Positions 15,468-25,939 of a DNA stretch of 64,000 nt are shown one piece after another. Under the pieces are notes generated by a model. The model was not told the DNA's origin. It ran no database searches and worked only from the letters and a program-made list of their open reading frames with translations. The DNA comes from UBA5072 sp041737175 (lineage in GTDB: Bacteria; Bacteroidota; Bacteroidia; Bacteroidales; UBA10428): the NCBI GenBank assembly GCA_041737175.1, contig JBGSSF010000034.1:248001-312000 (forward strand), given 5' to 3'. The position numbers and the translations under genes were made by a program. Each line of letters starts with the position of its first letter. Position 1 is the first letter of the stretch.

Positions 15468-17258
15468 ATGAATAAAATGGAACCCAGAAAAACATTGAAA
15501 AGCGGTGAATTTCTCGTTGAAAAAATAGATGCCAAAGATATTTTCATTCCCGAAGAGTTTAACGAGGAGCAACGCATGATTGCCCAGACCTGCCAGGATT
15601 TTTTAAATGTTGAGGTATACCCGAATCTGGAAAGGATTGACAAACAGGACCGGGAGCTCGTGAAGAGCATACTGAAGAAATCAGGCGAGTTGGGTTTGAT
15701 GGGCATTTCTCTTCCTGAGGAATACAATGGGTTTGGACAATCATTTGTTACCCAGATGCTGGCCGCTGAGACCATTGGCGCAGGGTATTCTTTTTCTGTT
15801 GCCTTTATGGCGCATTGTGGTATCGGCACTTTACCGATCATGTATTACGGCACGGAGCAGCAACGGCAAAAATATGTCACACGGCTGGCCACAGGAGAAA
15901 TTCTGGGGGCTTATTGCCTTACTGAACCAGGCGCAGGCAGTGATGCCAATGCGGGCAAAACCAATGCGCACCTTTCTGAAGATGGGAAGCATTATATCCT
16001 CAACGGCCAGAAAATGTGGATTACCAATGCGGGATTTGCTGATATTCAGACGGTGTTTGCGAAAATTGACAACGACAGGGTACTCAGTGCTTTTATTGTC
16101 GAAAAGGATTTACCGGGTGTCGTCATTGGGCCCGATGAGCATAAAATGGGCATCAAGGGTTCTTCTACGGCGCAGATCTTTTACAATGATGTGAAGGTAC
16201 CTGTTGAAAACCTGCTGGGCAACCGGGGTGAGGGATTCAGGATTGCACTGAGCATTCTGCACATGGGCCGTATCAAACTGGGCGCCAATGTTCTGGGAGC
16301 TGCCAAAAAAGCCATCAACGATTCAGTCAAGTATGCCAATGAAAGGAAGCAGTTTGGCATGTTGATCTCAACATTTGGAGCCATCAAGCATAAAATGGCT
16401 GAGCAGGTGATCAGGACCTTTGCCGCCGAATCCGCAAATTACCGGGTCAGCAAGGATATTGATGACCTGATCGAAAAATACAAATCCGAAGGATGCGACA
16501 AAGGACGGGCTACCATCGACGGTATCAGCCACTATGCTGTGGAAGCTGCCATTCTGAAAGTATACAGTTCGGAAGTGCTCGATTTTGTGATTGATGAAGC
16601 CGTTCAGATTCACGGAGGCATGGGTTATTCAGCCGAAATGGCGGTTGAAAAGGGATACCGTGATTCCAGGATCAACCGGATATTTGAAGGCACCAATGAG
16701 ATCAACCGGCTGCTTGTGGTTGATACTGCCATGAAAAGGGCCATGAAGGGAGACTTTGACCTTTTCGGAAAAGCCAAAGAGATATACGGCAACCTGGCTG
16801 ACATTTCAGAGGGTAAGTCGGGGAATGATTACTACCAGGAAAAGACAAGATACATCAGTAACTTTAAGAAGGCTGTCCTGATTGCCATTCACGGAGCATC
16901 TGCCAAATTCGAGAAGAAACTTGTGCAGGAGCAGGAAGTACTGAACAACATGGCCAATATGATCATGGAGGTATATATCTCCGAATCCCTGGCGCTCAGG
17001 GTACAAAAAATTGAAAGTTTGAAGGGCTCTGTAGCAGCCGGATTATACCGGGATATCCTGGATGTGTATGTTTACGATGCGGCTGAGAAAGTCAGAAAGG
17101 CCGCTTTGGATGCGGTTTATTCGTTTGCTTCAACCGAAGAAGCAGCTGTTCTGGCGAAGGCCATGGAAACATTGACCAGAGTGGCCGGCGTGAATGTGAA
17201 GGAGGCGAGGAGGAGAGTGGCGGACAAGTTGATAGAGGAGAATTGTTATAAATTTTAG
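15468..17258 (+). CDS. Acyl-CoA dehydrogenase with C-terminal extension
   Basis: 596 residues, longer than the usual 380 because of a helical C-terminal extension of about 160 residues like that of VLCAD/ACAD9-type enzymes. Family signatures are clear: GAYCLTEPGAGSDA in the FAD/substrate region, ERKQFG, QIHGGMGYS, and RIFEGTNEINR with Glu407, the likely catalytic base. It oxidises an acyl-CoA to the enoyl-CoA and passes electrons to ETF, encoded four genes upstream. The extension may promote membrane contact, by analogy with VLCAD. In an anaerobe it may also run with branched-chain or fatty acyl-CoAs; chain length cannot be read. Confident family call. Confidence 0.92.
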   Translation: MNKMEPRKTLKSGEFLVEKIDAKDIFIPEEFNEEQRMIAQTCQDFLNVEVYPNLERIDKQDRELVKSILKKSGELGLMGISLPEEYNGFGQSFVTQMLAAETIGAGYSFSVAFMAHCGIGTLPIMYYGTEQQRQKYVTRLATGEILGAYCLTEPGAGSDANAGKTNAHLSEDGKHYILNGQKMWITNAGFADIQTVFAKIDNDRVLSAFIVEKDLPGVVIGPDEHKMGIKGSSTAQIFYNDVKVPVENLLGNRGEGFRIALSILHMGRIKLGANVLGAAKKAINDSVKYANERKQFGMLISTFGAIKHKMAEQVIRTFAAESANYRVSKDIDDLIEKYKSEGCDKGRATIDGISHYAVEAAILKVYSSEVLDFVIDEAVQIHGGMGYSAEMAVEKGYRDSRINRIFEGTNEINRLLVVDTAMKRAMKGDFDLFGKAKEIYGNLADISEGKSGNDYYQEKTRYISNFKKAVLIAIHGASAKFEKKLVQEQEVLNNMANMIMEVYISESLALRVQKIESLKGSVAAGLYRDILDVYVYDAAEKVRKAALDAVYSFASTEEAAVLAKAMETLTRVAGVNVKEARRRVADKLIEENCYKF

Positions 17259-17259
17259 T

Positions 17260-17284
17260 TAAGCGTAGTTTGAAACTACGCTTA
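17260..17284. repeat. Palindrome TAAGCGTAGTT / AACTACGCTTA
   Basis: Perfect 11-bp arms at 17260-17270 and 17274-17284 with a TGA loop. It starts just after the stop of the acyl-CoA dehydrogenase and 20 bp before the shared terminator. Confidence 0.8.
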
Positions 17285-17304
17285 GCATCTGAAAAACAAA
17301 AAAA

Positions 17305-17320
17305 CCCATCTTTCGATGGG
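17305..17320 (-). terminator. Terminator of the rpoBC operon (works on both strands)
   Basis: CCCATC-TTTC-GATGGG. On the minus strand it is followed by TTTTTTTG, a good intrinsic terminator for the rpo/DUF3467 transcript. On the plus strand GTTTTGTT follows, so it may also end the etf/acyl-CoA dehydrogenase transcript. Confidence 0.85.
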
Positions 17321-17329
17321 GTTTTGTTA

Positions 17330-17656
17330 TTATGCCTGTGCGGATGGTCCCCCGAAGTTCATCGGTATCATCATACCCCCTTGTCCTTCAGCTTGCTTAA
17401 TGGGTCCGTGCACCGATTCATATTTTGCAATATTATCCTTCAATGCATGGAGAAGCCTTTTGGCATGTTCGGGTGTAAGAATAATCCTCGATTTCACCTC
17501 GGCTTTGGGAATACCGGGCATAACACGAATAAAGTCAACGATGAATTCGGAAGGCGAGTGGGTAATTATGGCTAAGTTTGAATATGTACCCTGTGCAACG
17601 TCTTCCTTTAGTTCAACGCTGATCTGATTCTGATTGGGATTTTTCTTTTCTTCCAT
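17330..17656 (-). CDS. DUF3467 family protein
   Basis: 108 residues. The central part (YSNLAIITHSPSEFIVDFI through ILTPEHAKRLLHAL) matches the DUF3467 family as I know it; the tail is rich in Gly, Met and Pro. It is small, soluble and without signal peptide. Function unknown. It follows rpoC by six bases and precedes the terminator, so it is the last gene of the RNA-polymerase operon. The same position is common in Bacteroidota, which hints at a link with transcription, but nothing in the sequence proves it. Confidence 0.8.
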   Translation of the reverse strand: MEEKKNPNQNQISVELKEDVAQGTYSNLAIITHSPSEFIVDFIRVMPGIPKAEVKSRIILTPEHAKRLLHALKDNIAKYESVHGPIKQAEGQGGMMIPMNFGGPSAQA

Positions 17657-17662
17657 AACCCG

Positions 17663-20600
17663 TTAGTTATGTTCTTCTTTAACTGCTTCGCGTGAGAATT
17701 TCTTTTCCTCTGTGAGTTTGTCAAATTCTTCCTTGGATCCAACGATCAGGTTGGAGAACCGGCGGTTGCCAGTACCTGCCGGAATAAGATGCCCGACAAT
17801 CACATTCTCCTTCAGACCTTCGAGAAAATCAACCTTGCCGAATATTGCGGCCTCATTGAGAACCTTGGTGGTTTCCTGGAAGGAGGCTGCTGACATGAAG
17901 CTCTGAGTCTGCAGGGCTGCCCTTGTAATACCCTGGAGGATCTGTTGTGATGTTGCAGGAATAGCCTCCCGTGCTTTAACGGGTTTCTGGTCGCGGCGTT
18001 TCAGCATGGAATTCTCATCGCGGAGTTTTCGCGCCGTAACGATCTGACCCGGTTTGAACGTCTGTGAATCACCGGATTCCTCAACCACCTTCTTACCGAA
18101 GATCCAGTCGTTCTCTTCGAAAAATTCCCATTTATCAACAAGCTGCTTTTCCAGGAATTTTGTGTCTCCCGGATCAATGATTTCCACTTTGCGCATCATC
18201 TGACGGACAATTACCTCAAAGTGTTTGTCATTTATTTTCACGCCCTGCAGGCGGTAAACTTCCTGAACCTCATTGACAATGTATTCCTGAACTTTTGTGG
18301 GACCTTTAATGGTCAGAATATCTGAAGGGGTGATAGCACCGTCGGACAGTGCGATCCCTGCTTTAACGTAGTCATTCTCCTGAACCAGGATCTGTTTGGA
18401 AAGGGGTACCAGGTATTTCTTCAGTTGTCCGGCCCTCGTGGTGATGGTGATTTCGCGGTTACCGCGTTTGACTTTGCCGAATGACACCTCGCCGTCAATT
18501 TCGGATACCACTGCCGGATTTGACGGATTACGGGCTTCAAACAATTCCGTAACACGGGGCAAACCACCGGTAATATCACCTGACTTGCCAACTGCGCGCG
18601 GTATTTTCACCAGAATATCACCGGCCTTTACCAGGGTGCCTTCATCAATACTCAAATGGGATCCTACCGGCAAATTGTAAGTTCTCAGCACTTTGTCATT
18701 CTTATCCCGGATTTCGATACCCGGATTCTTGGTACGATCCCTGGTTTCGATGATAACTTTTTCCCGGTAACCCGTAACCTCATCCGATTCTTCCTTGTAA
18801 GTGATGCCTTCGATGACACTTTCAAAGGCCACTGATCCGGGAACCTCCGAAATGATCACAGCATTGTAAGGATCCCATTCGCAAACCAGGTCTCCTTTTT
18901 TAACCTCGGCACCATTCTTTACATACAGCCTGGCGCCATAAGGTATATTATTGTTAGTCAGTGCAATGCCTGTTTTCTTATCGATAACGCGCAATTCGGC
19001 CAGCCGGCCTATTACAATGTCTATTTTTGAGCCATCGACTTCAACACGTTCAACAATGCGTAACTCGTCAATCTCAGCAATGCCGTTATATCTTGCTACG
19101 ATGCGTGATTCAGTGGTTATGCTCATCGCAGTACCTCCCACGTGAAATGTACGCAGGGTAAGCTGGGTACCGGGCTCACCAATTGACTGTGCTGCAATGA
19201 CACCGACAGCCTCGCCGTTTTGAACCATGCGGCTTGTAGCCAGGTTCCTGCCATAACATTTGGCACAGACTCCCTTACGGGATTCGCAGGTGAGAACCGA
19301 TCTGATCTCCATATGTTCTATGGGAGAATCGTCAATCATTCGGGCTATATCTTCCTTGATCTCATCACCCGACGAAACGATAAGTTCACCGGTAAGCGGG
19401 TGATAAACATCATGCACTGCGGTACGGCCCAAAATACGTTCATACAGTGATTCCACCACTTCTTCGTTGTTCTTGATCGCCGTGGCAATCAGTCCGCGCA
19501 ATGTGCCGCAGTCTTCCTCGCTGATGATTACATCCTGCGATACGTCTACAAGACGACGTGTCAGGTAACCAGCATCGGCTGTTTTCAGAGCAGTATCAGC
19601 AAGACCTTTACGGGCACCGTGCGTTGATATAAAGTATTCCAGAACCGACAAGCCTTCCTTGAAGTTGGCAAGGATAGGGTTCTCAATGATCTCTGATCCG
19701 GTGGAACCCGATTTCTGGGGTTTTGCCATAAGACCTCTCATACCCGATAACTGGCGTATCTGTTCTTTTGAACCCCTGGCGCCGGAGTCAAGCATCATGT
19801 AAACCGGATTGAATCCCTGTTTGTCATTAGACAAACGTTTCATCAGGGTTTGTGTCAGCTTGGCATTGGTATGCGTCCAGATGTCGATGATCTGATTGTA
19901 TCTTTCGTTATTGGTAATGAAACCCATGTTATAGTTATTCATCACCTCATCAACCTGCTGATAACCCTCATTCATCAGGGATTCTTTTTCCTCGGGCACA
20001 ATCACGTCATCGATGTTAAAGGAGAGACCTCCCTTGAAGGCCATCTGGAATCCAAGATCCTTGATAGAATCAAGGAAATGGGCGGTCTGGGCGGTTCCTG
20101 TCTTTTTCAGTACGTTGCTGATGATTTCGCGCAGAGATTTCTTGGTAAGGATTTCATTGATGAATCCAACTTCCTTGGGAACGACTTCATTAAAGAGTAC
20201 TTTACCAACGGTAGTCTCTATGATCTTCTTTTCAGGAGTGCCGCTCGAATGGTCCATGATCCTCACCTTGATAACGGCGTGCAGATCAATCCGTTTTTCA
20301 TTGAAAGCAATGATAACCTCTTCGGGTGAGTAGAATGTGGATCCTTCTCCCAGAATCTTTAATTCCGGAGTGCTCTTGGCAGCCTTGGTCATGTAATACA
20401 ATCCAAGAACCATGTCCTGTGACGGAACATTGATGGGAGCTCCGTTGGCAGGATTGAGAATATTGTGTGAGGCGAGCATAAGGATCTGGGCCTCGAGAAT
20501 GGCTGCATTCCCAAGAGGTAAATGAACAGCCATCTGGTCACCGTCGAAGTCAGCATTGAAAGCGGTACAAACGAGGGGATGAAGCTGAATGGCCTTACCT

Positions 20601-21964
20601 TCGATAAGTTTTGGCTGAAATGCCTGGATACCAAGACGGTGCAGTGTAGGAGCACGGTTCAGCAAAACAGGATGCCCTTTTAAAACATTCTCCAGAATGT
20701 CCCACACCACGGGATCTTTGCGGTCGACAATCTTTTTCGCGGATTTGACCGTTTTAACAATGCCTCTTTCAATCAGTTTTCTGATAATAAAAGGTTTATA
20801 GAGTTCGGCCGCCATTTCCTTGGGCAAACCAGTCTCATGAAGCTGCAGTTCAGGACCAACGACAATAACGGACCGTGCAGAATAATCAACACGTTTACCG
20901 AGGAGGTTCTGGCGGAAACGACCCTGCTTACCTTTCAAACTATCGCTGAGTGATTTCAATGGCCGGTTGGCATCGGTTTTTACGGCATTGGATTTCCTCG
21001 AATTATCGAATAATGAATCCACGGCTTCCTGCAGCATGCGCTTTTCATTTCGCAGAATCACTTCAGGCGCCTTGATTTCGATCAGTCTTTTTAAACGGTT
21101 ATTCCGGATGATAACACGGCGATACAAATCGTTCAGGTCTGATGTGGCAAACCTTCCGCCATCCAGCGGAACAAGCGGTCTGAGTTCAGGGGGTATCACA
21201 GGGATGACCTTAAGTATCATCCATTCGGGGTGATTTACACCTTTGGATGCCCGGAAGGCTTCAACAACCTGCAATCTCTTCAGGGCTTCGTTCTTTCGCT
21301 GCTGTGAGGTTTCGGTATTGGCTTTATGCCTGAGGTCATAGGAAAGAGTGTCCAGATCGAGCCTTTGCAGCAACTGGTAGAGTGATTCTGCACCCATGTT
21401 GGCAATGAACTTGTCGGGATGCCCGTCATCAAGCAACTGGTTTTCCTTGGGAAGCGATTCAATGATGTCGAGATACTCTTCCTCGGTAAGGAAATCAAGG
21501 TATTGAACACCATCTACAGACTTTACACCGGGATTGATCACAACATAGCGTTCATAATAAATAATGCTGTCGAGTTTCTTGGAAGGCAACCCGAGCAGGT
21601 ATCCGATCTTGTTCGGCAGTGTGCGGAAATACCAGATGTGTGCCACGGGAACAACCAGTGAAATATGGCCCATGCGTTCCCGGCGCACTTTCTTTTCAGT
21701 AACTTCAACGCCGCAACGGTCGCAAACAATACCCTTGTATCGTATTCTCTTGTACTTGCCGCAATGGCATTCGTAGTCCTTAACAGGTCCGAAAATACGT
21801 TCACAGAATAGGCCATCGCGTTCGGGCTTGTACGTTCTGTAATTAATCGTCTCGGGTTTCAATACCTCACCACTGGAGCGCTCGAGGATTTCCTCGGGGG
21901 ATGCCAGGCTGATGGATATTTTGGAGAAACTCGATTTTACTTTTGTGTCCCTTCTGAATGACAT
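17663..21964 (-). CDS. rpoC: DNA-directed RNA polymerase, beta' subunit
   Basis: 1433 residues, full length. The N-terminal zinc site is CHCGKYKR...CDRCGVEV. The catalytic NADFDGD, whose aspartates hold Mg2+, is at 470-476. A second cysteine cluster (CESRKGVCAKCYGRN) and the trigger-loop region follow. ATG at 21964 has AAGGAG nine bases upstream. The gene follows rpoB with a 60-bp gap. Codon use is as in its neighbours and there is no sign of a break. Confidence 0.98.
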   Translation of the reverse strand: MSFRRDTKVKSSFSKISISLASPEEILERSSGEVLKPETINYRTYKPERDGLFCERIFGPVKDYECHCGKYKRIRYKGIVCDRCGVEVTEKKVRRERMGHISLVVPVAHIWYFRTLPNKIGYLLGLPSKKLDSIIYYERYVVINPGVKSVDGVQYLDFLTEEEYLDIIESLPKENQLLDDGHPDKFIANMGAESLYQLLQRLDLDTLSYDLRHKANTETSQQRKNEALKRLQVVEAFRASKGVNHPEWMILKVIPVIPPELRPLVPLDGGRFATSDLNDLYRRVIIRNNRLKRLIEIKAPEVILRNEKRMLQEAVDSLFDNSRKSNAVKTDANRPLKSLSDSLKGKQGRFRQNLLGKRVDYSARSVIVVGPELQLHETGLPKEMAAELYKPFIIRKLIERGIVKTVKSAKKIVDRKDPVVWDILENVLKGHPVLLNRAPTLHRLGIQAFQPKLIEGKAIQLHPLVCTAFNADFDGDQMAVHLPLGNAAILEAQILMLASHNILNPANGAPINVPSQDMVLGLYYMTKAAKSTPELKILGEGSTFYSPEEVIIAFNEKRIDLHAVIKVRIMDHSSGTPEKKIIETTVGKVLFNEVVPKEVGFINEILTKKSLREIISNVLKKTGTAQTAHFLDSIKDLGFQMAFKGGLSFNIDDVIVPEEKESLMNEGYQQVDEVMNNYNMGFITNNERYNQIIDIWTHTNAKLTQTLMKRLSNDKQGFNPVYMMLDSGARGSKEQIRQLSGMRGLMAKPQKSGSTGSEIIENPILANFKEGLSVLEYFISTHGARKGLADTALKTADAGYLTRRLVDVSQDVIISEEDCGTLRGLIATAIKNNEEVVESLYERILGRTAVHDVYHPLTGELIVSSGDEIKEDIARMIDDSPIEHMEIRSVLTCESRKGVCAKCYGRNLATSRMVQNGEAVGVIAAQSIGEPGTQLTLRTFHVGGTAMSITTESRIVARYNGIAEIDELRIVERVEVDGSKIDIVIGRLAELRVIDKKTGIALTNNNIPYGARLYVKNGAEVKKGDLVCEWDPYNAVIISEVPGSVAFESVIEGITYKEESDEVTGYREKVIIETRDRTKNPGIEIRDKNDKVLRTYNLPVGSHLSIDEGTLVKAGDILVKIPRAVGKSGDITGGLPRVTELFEARNPSNPAVVSEIDGEVSFGKVKRGNREITITTRAGQLKKYLVPLSKQILVQENDYVKAGIALSDGAITPSDILTIKGPTKVQEYIVNEVQEVYRLQGVKINDKHFEVIVRQMMRKVEIIDPGDTKFLEKQLVDKWEFFEENDWIFGKKVVEESGDSQTFKPGQIVTARKLRDENSMLKRRDQKPVKAREAIPATSQQILQGITRAALQTQSFMSAASFQETTKVLNEAAIFGKVDFLEGLKENVIVGHLIPAGTGNRRFSNLIVGSKEEFDKLTEEKKFSREAVKEEHN

Positions 21965-22024
21965 ATATTAATTCTCCTTATAAATAGCAATTGAAAATTA
22001 GCTAAGCAGCTTAATAAGCTATAG

Positions 22025-25000
22025 TTACACGAGGTTGATGCTTAAACCAAGACCTCTTAACTCATGAAGCAGCACGTTGAGTGATTCTGGTATTCCCGGA
22101 AGTGGCAAGGGTTCACCTTTGACCAGAGATTCATAAGCCTTGGCCCTGCCCACTACGTCATCCGACTTGATGGTCAGGATTTCCTGGAGAATATGGGCAG
22201 CACCGAATGCTTCAAGGGCCCAAACCTCCATTTCACCAAAACGCTGACCGCCGAATTGTGCCTTACCACCCAGCGGTTGCTGCGTGATAAGTGAGTAAGG
22301 TCCAATGGAACGGGCATGCATCTTGTCATCAACCATGTGTCCCAGTTTGATCATATAAATGATACCCACTGTGGCAGGCTGATCAAAGCGATCACCGGTT
22401 CCGCCGTCGTATAAATAGGTTTTTCCGAATTTCGGCAAACCGGCCTTTTCCATGTATTGTGCAATCTGATCAACTGAGGCACCGTCGAAAATCGGGGATG
22501 CAAATTTTACACCCATCTTTTTTCCTGCCCAGCCGAGTACGGTTTCATAGATCTGTCCCAGGTTCATACGTGATGGCACACCAAGCGGATTCAGAACAAT
22601 ATCCACAGGGGATCCGTCTTCCAGGAAGGGCATATCCTCGCTGCGGACAATCCGGGAAATAATGCCTTTATTTCCGTGGCGGCCCGCCATTTTATCGCCT
22701 ACCTTTACTTTGCGCTTCTGGGCAACATAAACCTTGGCAAGCTGAACAATTCCTGCAGGCAATTCATCACCAATGGTGATGCTGTATTTCTTCCGTTTGT
22801 ATACGGCATCAATTTCCTTGAATTTGATAATGAAATTATGGATCAAGGTTTTGATAACTTCGTTTTTATCCTTGTCCGTGGTCCATTTATTCGGGTTGAT
22901 ATTCTGGAAGTCGATATCCTGCAAAAGTTTCAAAGTAAACTTGGCACCTCTCGGGATGACATCCACGTTGTAGTAATCCTTAACACCCTGTGAAGTTTTA
23001 CCATTCACAACAATAAAGAGTTTGTCGATTACTTTTGCTTTGAGCTCGTTGGAATTCCTTTCGAACTCTTCTTCGATCTTGTCGAGTATCGGTTTCGTGG
23101 ATGACTTGAGCTTTTTATCCTTGATAGAACGCGAAAAGAGTTTTTTATCGATAACAACACCCTGAAGTGAAGGGGGTGCCTTTAAGGAAGCATCCTTTAC
23201 ATCACCGGCCTTGTCGCCGAAAATAGCCCGCAGCAGCTTTTCTTCAGGTGAGGGATCCGATTCACCCTTGGGGGTGATTTTGCCGATCAGGATATCACCC
23301 GGGTTGACCTCGGCGCCGATACGGATCAGTCCGTTCTCATCGAGATTGCGGGTTGCCTCTTCACTCACGTTGGGAATATCTGCAGTAAGTTCCTCCAATC
23401 CGCGTTTGGTATCGCGCACCTCGAGCATGTATTCATCTATATGAATGGAAGTGAAAAGATCCTCACGAACCACCCTTTCTGAAATCACGATAGCATCTTC
23501 AAAGTTATATCCTTTCCAGGGCATGAAAGCAACCATCAGGTTCCTTCCCAGGGCCAGCTCACCTGCGCTGGTCGAGTATCCTTCGGTCAGGATCTGACCC
23601 TTGGTAACCTTTTCCCCCTTCTTTACGATGGGCTTCAGGTTGATACAGGTATTTTGATTGGTCTTTCTGTACTTGAGAAGTTTATAACGCCTGACATCGC
23701 CGTCAAAGCTTACGAATTTTTCTTCTTCCGTCATGTTATAACGGATAACCACTTCGTTGGAATCCACATATTCCACAACACCATCTGTTTCAGCAATTAA
23801 CAGAAAGCGGGAATCGCGTACAACCTCATGTTCAATGCCAGTGCCCACCACCGGAGCTTCGGGATTGATAAGTGGTACAGCCTGACGCATCATGTTGGAT
23901 CCCATCAGTGCACGGTTTGCGTCATCGTGTTCGAGGAACGGGATCAGGGAAGCTGCAATGGAGGCTATCTGGTTTGGAGCCACGTCCATCAGGTCTATTT
24001 CATGAGCGTCGGAAAGCGGATAGTCCGCATTGTAACGCGCTTTGACTTTAGAATTTTCGAAATCCCCGCTGTCCTTGATCGGAGCATTTGCCTGGGCAAT
24101 CACCTTTGATTCTTCTTCTTCTGCGCTTAACCAGATAATTCCTTCGGAGGTGAGGTTAACGGTGCCATTATCAACCTTGCGGTATGGCGTTTCAATGAAA
24201 CCAAGTTCATTGATCTTTGCATAGACACACAAAGAAGAAATCAGACCGATATTGGGTCCTTCAGGAGTTTCAATCGGGCACAATCTGCCGTAATGGGTAT
24301 AGTGAACGTCACGTACCTCAAAACCTGCACGTTCTCTTGACAATCCGCCGGGTCCGAGTGCTGACATCCTCCGTTTGTGGGTGATCTCAGCAAGGGGATT
24401 GGTCTGGTCCATGAACTGCGAAAGCTGGTTGGTTCCAAAGAACGAGTTGATAACCGATGAAAGGGTTTTTGAATTGATAAGGTCAATGGGTGTGAACACC
24501 TCATTGTCGCGAACATTCATTCTTTCCCTGATGGTACGTGCCATACGGGCCAGGCCAACTCCAAACTGGGAAGCCAGTTGTTCTCCGACAGTCCTGACCC
24601 TTCGGTTGCTCAAATGGTCAATATCATCTACATCGGCTTTCGAATTGATAAGTTCAATCAGGTACTTGATGATGCGAATGATGTCTTCCTTGGTAAGGAC
24701 CTTGACATCCATCGCAGTCTCGAGCCCGAGCTTCTTGTTGATCCTGTAACGGCCAACTTCACCCAGGTCATACCGCTTGTCAGAGAAGAACAATTTATCG
24801 ATAACGTCGCGTGCAGTAGCCTCATCAGGGGGTTCGCTGTTGCGCAGCTGGCGATAAATGTGCAAAACGGCCTCTTTTTCGGAGTTGCAGGGGTCCTTCT
24901 GTAAAGTATTGTAAATGATCTCGAAATCGGTAAGATTCTGTCCCTCCTTGTGCAGAAGGATGGTTTTTGTGCCGGAGTCGATAATGGGGTCGATTTGTTC

Positions 25001-25834
25001 ATCGAGCAGAACGGTCTCACGGTCAATGATGATTTCGTTTCGTTCGATGGACACGACTTCGCCGGTATCCTCATCCACAAAATCTTCAACCCATGATTTC
25101 AGCACGCGGGCAGCAAGCTTGCGGCCGACCAGCTTTTTCAGAGCCGTTTTGGATACCTTGATCTCATCGGCAAGGTCAAATATCTCGAGAATATCTTTAT
25201 CACTTTCAAAGCCAATCGCTCTGAGAAGTGTGGTAACGGGCAGTTTCTTTTTGCGGTCGATATAAGCATACATCACGTTGTTGATATCGGTCGCGAATTC
25301 AATCCAGGAACCTTTGAAAGGAATAATCCTGGCGGAATATAATTTGGTGCCGTTTGCATGTATACTTTGCCCGAAGAACACGCCCGGTGATCTGTGCAAC
25401 TGTGAAACCACAACACGTTCAGCACCGTTGATAACGAATAATCCCCTTTCAGTCATGTAAGGAATCGTGCCCAGGTATACATCCTGGATCACCGTGTCAA
25501 AATCCTCGTGCTCGGGATCCGTGCAGTACAGTTTGAGCTTTGCCTTCAGCGGAACACTGTAAGTCAAACCTCTTTCAATACATTCTTCGATAGAATAACG
25601 GGGCGGATCAATGAAGTAATCCATGAATTCAAGAACAAAATTGTTCCTGGTATCAGTTATGGGAAAGTTTTCCTGGAAAACCTTAAACAGCCCTTCACTT
25701 TTCCTGTTTTCGGGAGTAGTCTCAAGTTGAAAAAAATCGCGGAATGACTTCAGTTGGATCTCAAGAAAATCAGGGTAGGACATCTGGTTTTTGGTCCTGG
25801 CAAAACTGATTCGTTCTGAATATAATTTGGTCAT
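22025..25834 (-). CDS. rpoB: DNA-directed RNA polymerase, beta subunit
   Basis: 1269 residues, full length. The rifampicin-pocket region (SQFMDQTNPLAEITHKRRMSA) and the ending DDVVGRAKAYESLVKG are as expected. It forms the catalytic core with the product of rpoC just downstream. It is preceded by rplL with a 105-bp gap that contains a strong palindrome, in the place where many bacteria attenuate or process the rplJL-rpoBC transcript. In the pocket the usual rifampicin-contact residues (Q, D, H, R, S) appear present. Confidence 0.98.
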   Translation of the reverse strand: MTKLYSERISFARTKNQMSYPDFLEIQLKSFRDFFQLETTPENRKSEGLFKVFQENFPITDTRNNFVLEFMDYFIDPPRYSIEECIERGLTYSVPLKAKLKLYCTDPEHEDFDTVIQDVYLGTIPYMTERGLFVINGAERVVVSQLHRSPGVFFGQSIHANGTKLYSARIIPFKGSWIEFATDINNVMYAYIDRKKKLPVTTLLRAIGFESDKDILEIFDLADEIKVSKTALKKLVGRKLAARVLKSWVEDFVDEDTGEVVSIERNEIIIDRETVLLDEQIDPIIDSGTKTILLHKEGQNLTDFEIIYNTLQKDPCNSEKEAVLHIYRQLRNSEPPDEATARDVIDKLFFSDKRYDLGEVGRYRINKKLGLETAMDVKVLTKEDIIRIIKYLIELINSKADVDDIDHLSNRRVRTVGEQLASQFGVGLARMARTIRERMNVRDNEVFTPIDLINSKTLSSVINSFFGTNQLSQFMDQTNPLAEITHKRRMSALGPGGLSRERAGFEVRDVHYTHYGRLCPIETPEGPNIGLISSLCVYAKINELGFIETPYRKVDNGTVNLTSEGIIWLSAEEEESKVIAQANAPIKDSGDFENSKVKARYNADYPLSDAHEIDLMDVAPNQIASIAASLIPFLEHDDANRALMGSNMMRQAVPLINPEAPVVGTGIEHEVVRDSRFLLIAETDGVVEYVDSNEVVIRYNMTEEEKFVSFDGDVRRYKLLKYRKTNQNTCINLKPIVKKGEKVTKGQILTEGYSTSAGELALGRNLMVAFMPWKGYNFEDAIVISERVVREDLFTSIHIDEYMLEVRDTKRGLEELTADIPNVSEEATRNLDENGLIRIGAEVNPGDILIGKITPKGESDPSPEEKLLRAIFGDKAGDVKDASLKAPPSLQGVVIDKKLFSRSIKDKKLKSSTKPILDKIEEEFERNSNELKAKVIDKLFIVVNGKTSQGVKDYYNVDVIPRGAKFTLKLLQDIDFQNINPNKWTTDKDKNEVIKTLIHNFIIKFKEIDAVYKRKKYSITIGDELPAGIVQLAKVYVAQKRKVKVGDKMAGRHGNKGIISRIVRSEDMPFLEDGSPVDIVLNPLGVPSRMNLGQIYETVLGWAGKKMGVKFASPIFDGASVDQIAQYMEKAGLPKFGKTYLYDGGTGDRFDQPATVGIIYMIKLGHMVDDKMHARSIGPYSLITQQPLGGKAQFGGQRFGEMEVWALEAFGAAHILQEILTIKSDDVVGRAKAYESLVKGEPLPLPGIPESLNVLLHELRGLGLSINLV

Positions 25835-25882
25835 TATGTTGTATAATAAGATGTTGAACTAAAGTTGTGAGAATGACAAAAA

Positions 25883-25912
25883 GGTCTAATCCCGACACGT
25901 CGGGATTAAACC
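25883..25912. repeat. Palindrome between rplL and rpoB
   Basis: Arms of 14 bp with one mismatch at 25883-25896 and 25899-25912, centred on CCCGAC-AC-GTCGGG. No T-run follows on the minus strand, so it is more likely a partial attenuator or RNase site than a full terminator. It may also be a dispersed palindrome. Confidence 0.7.
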
Positions 25913-25939
25913 TAAATGATATCATTACGCAGGTAAACT

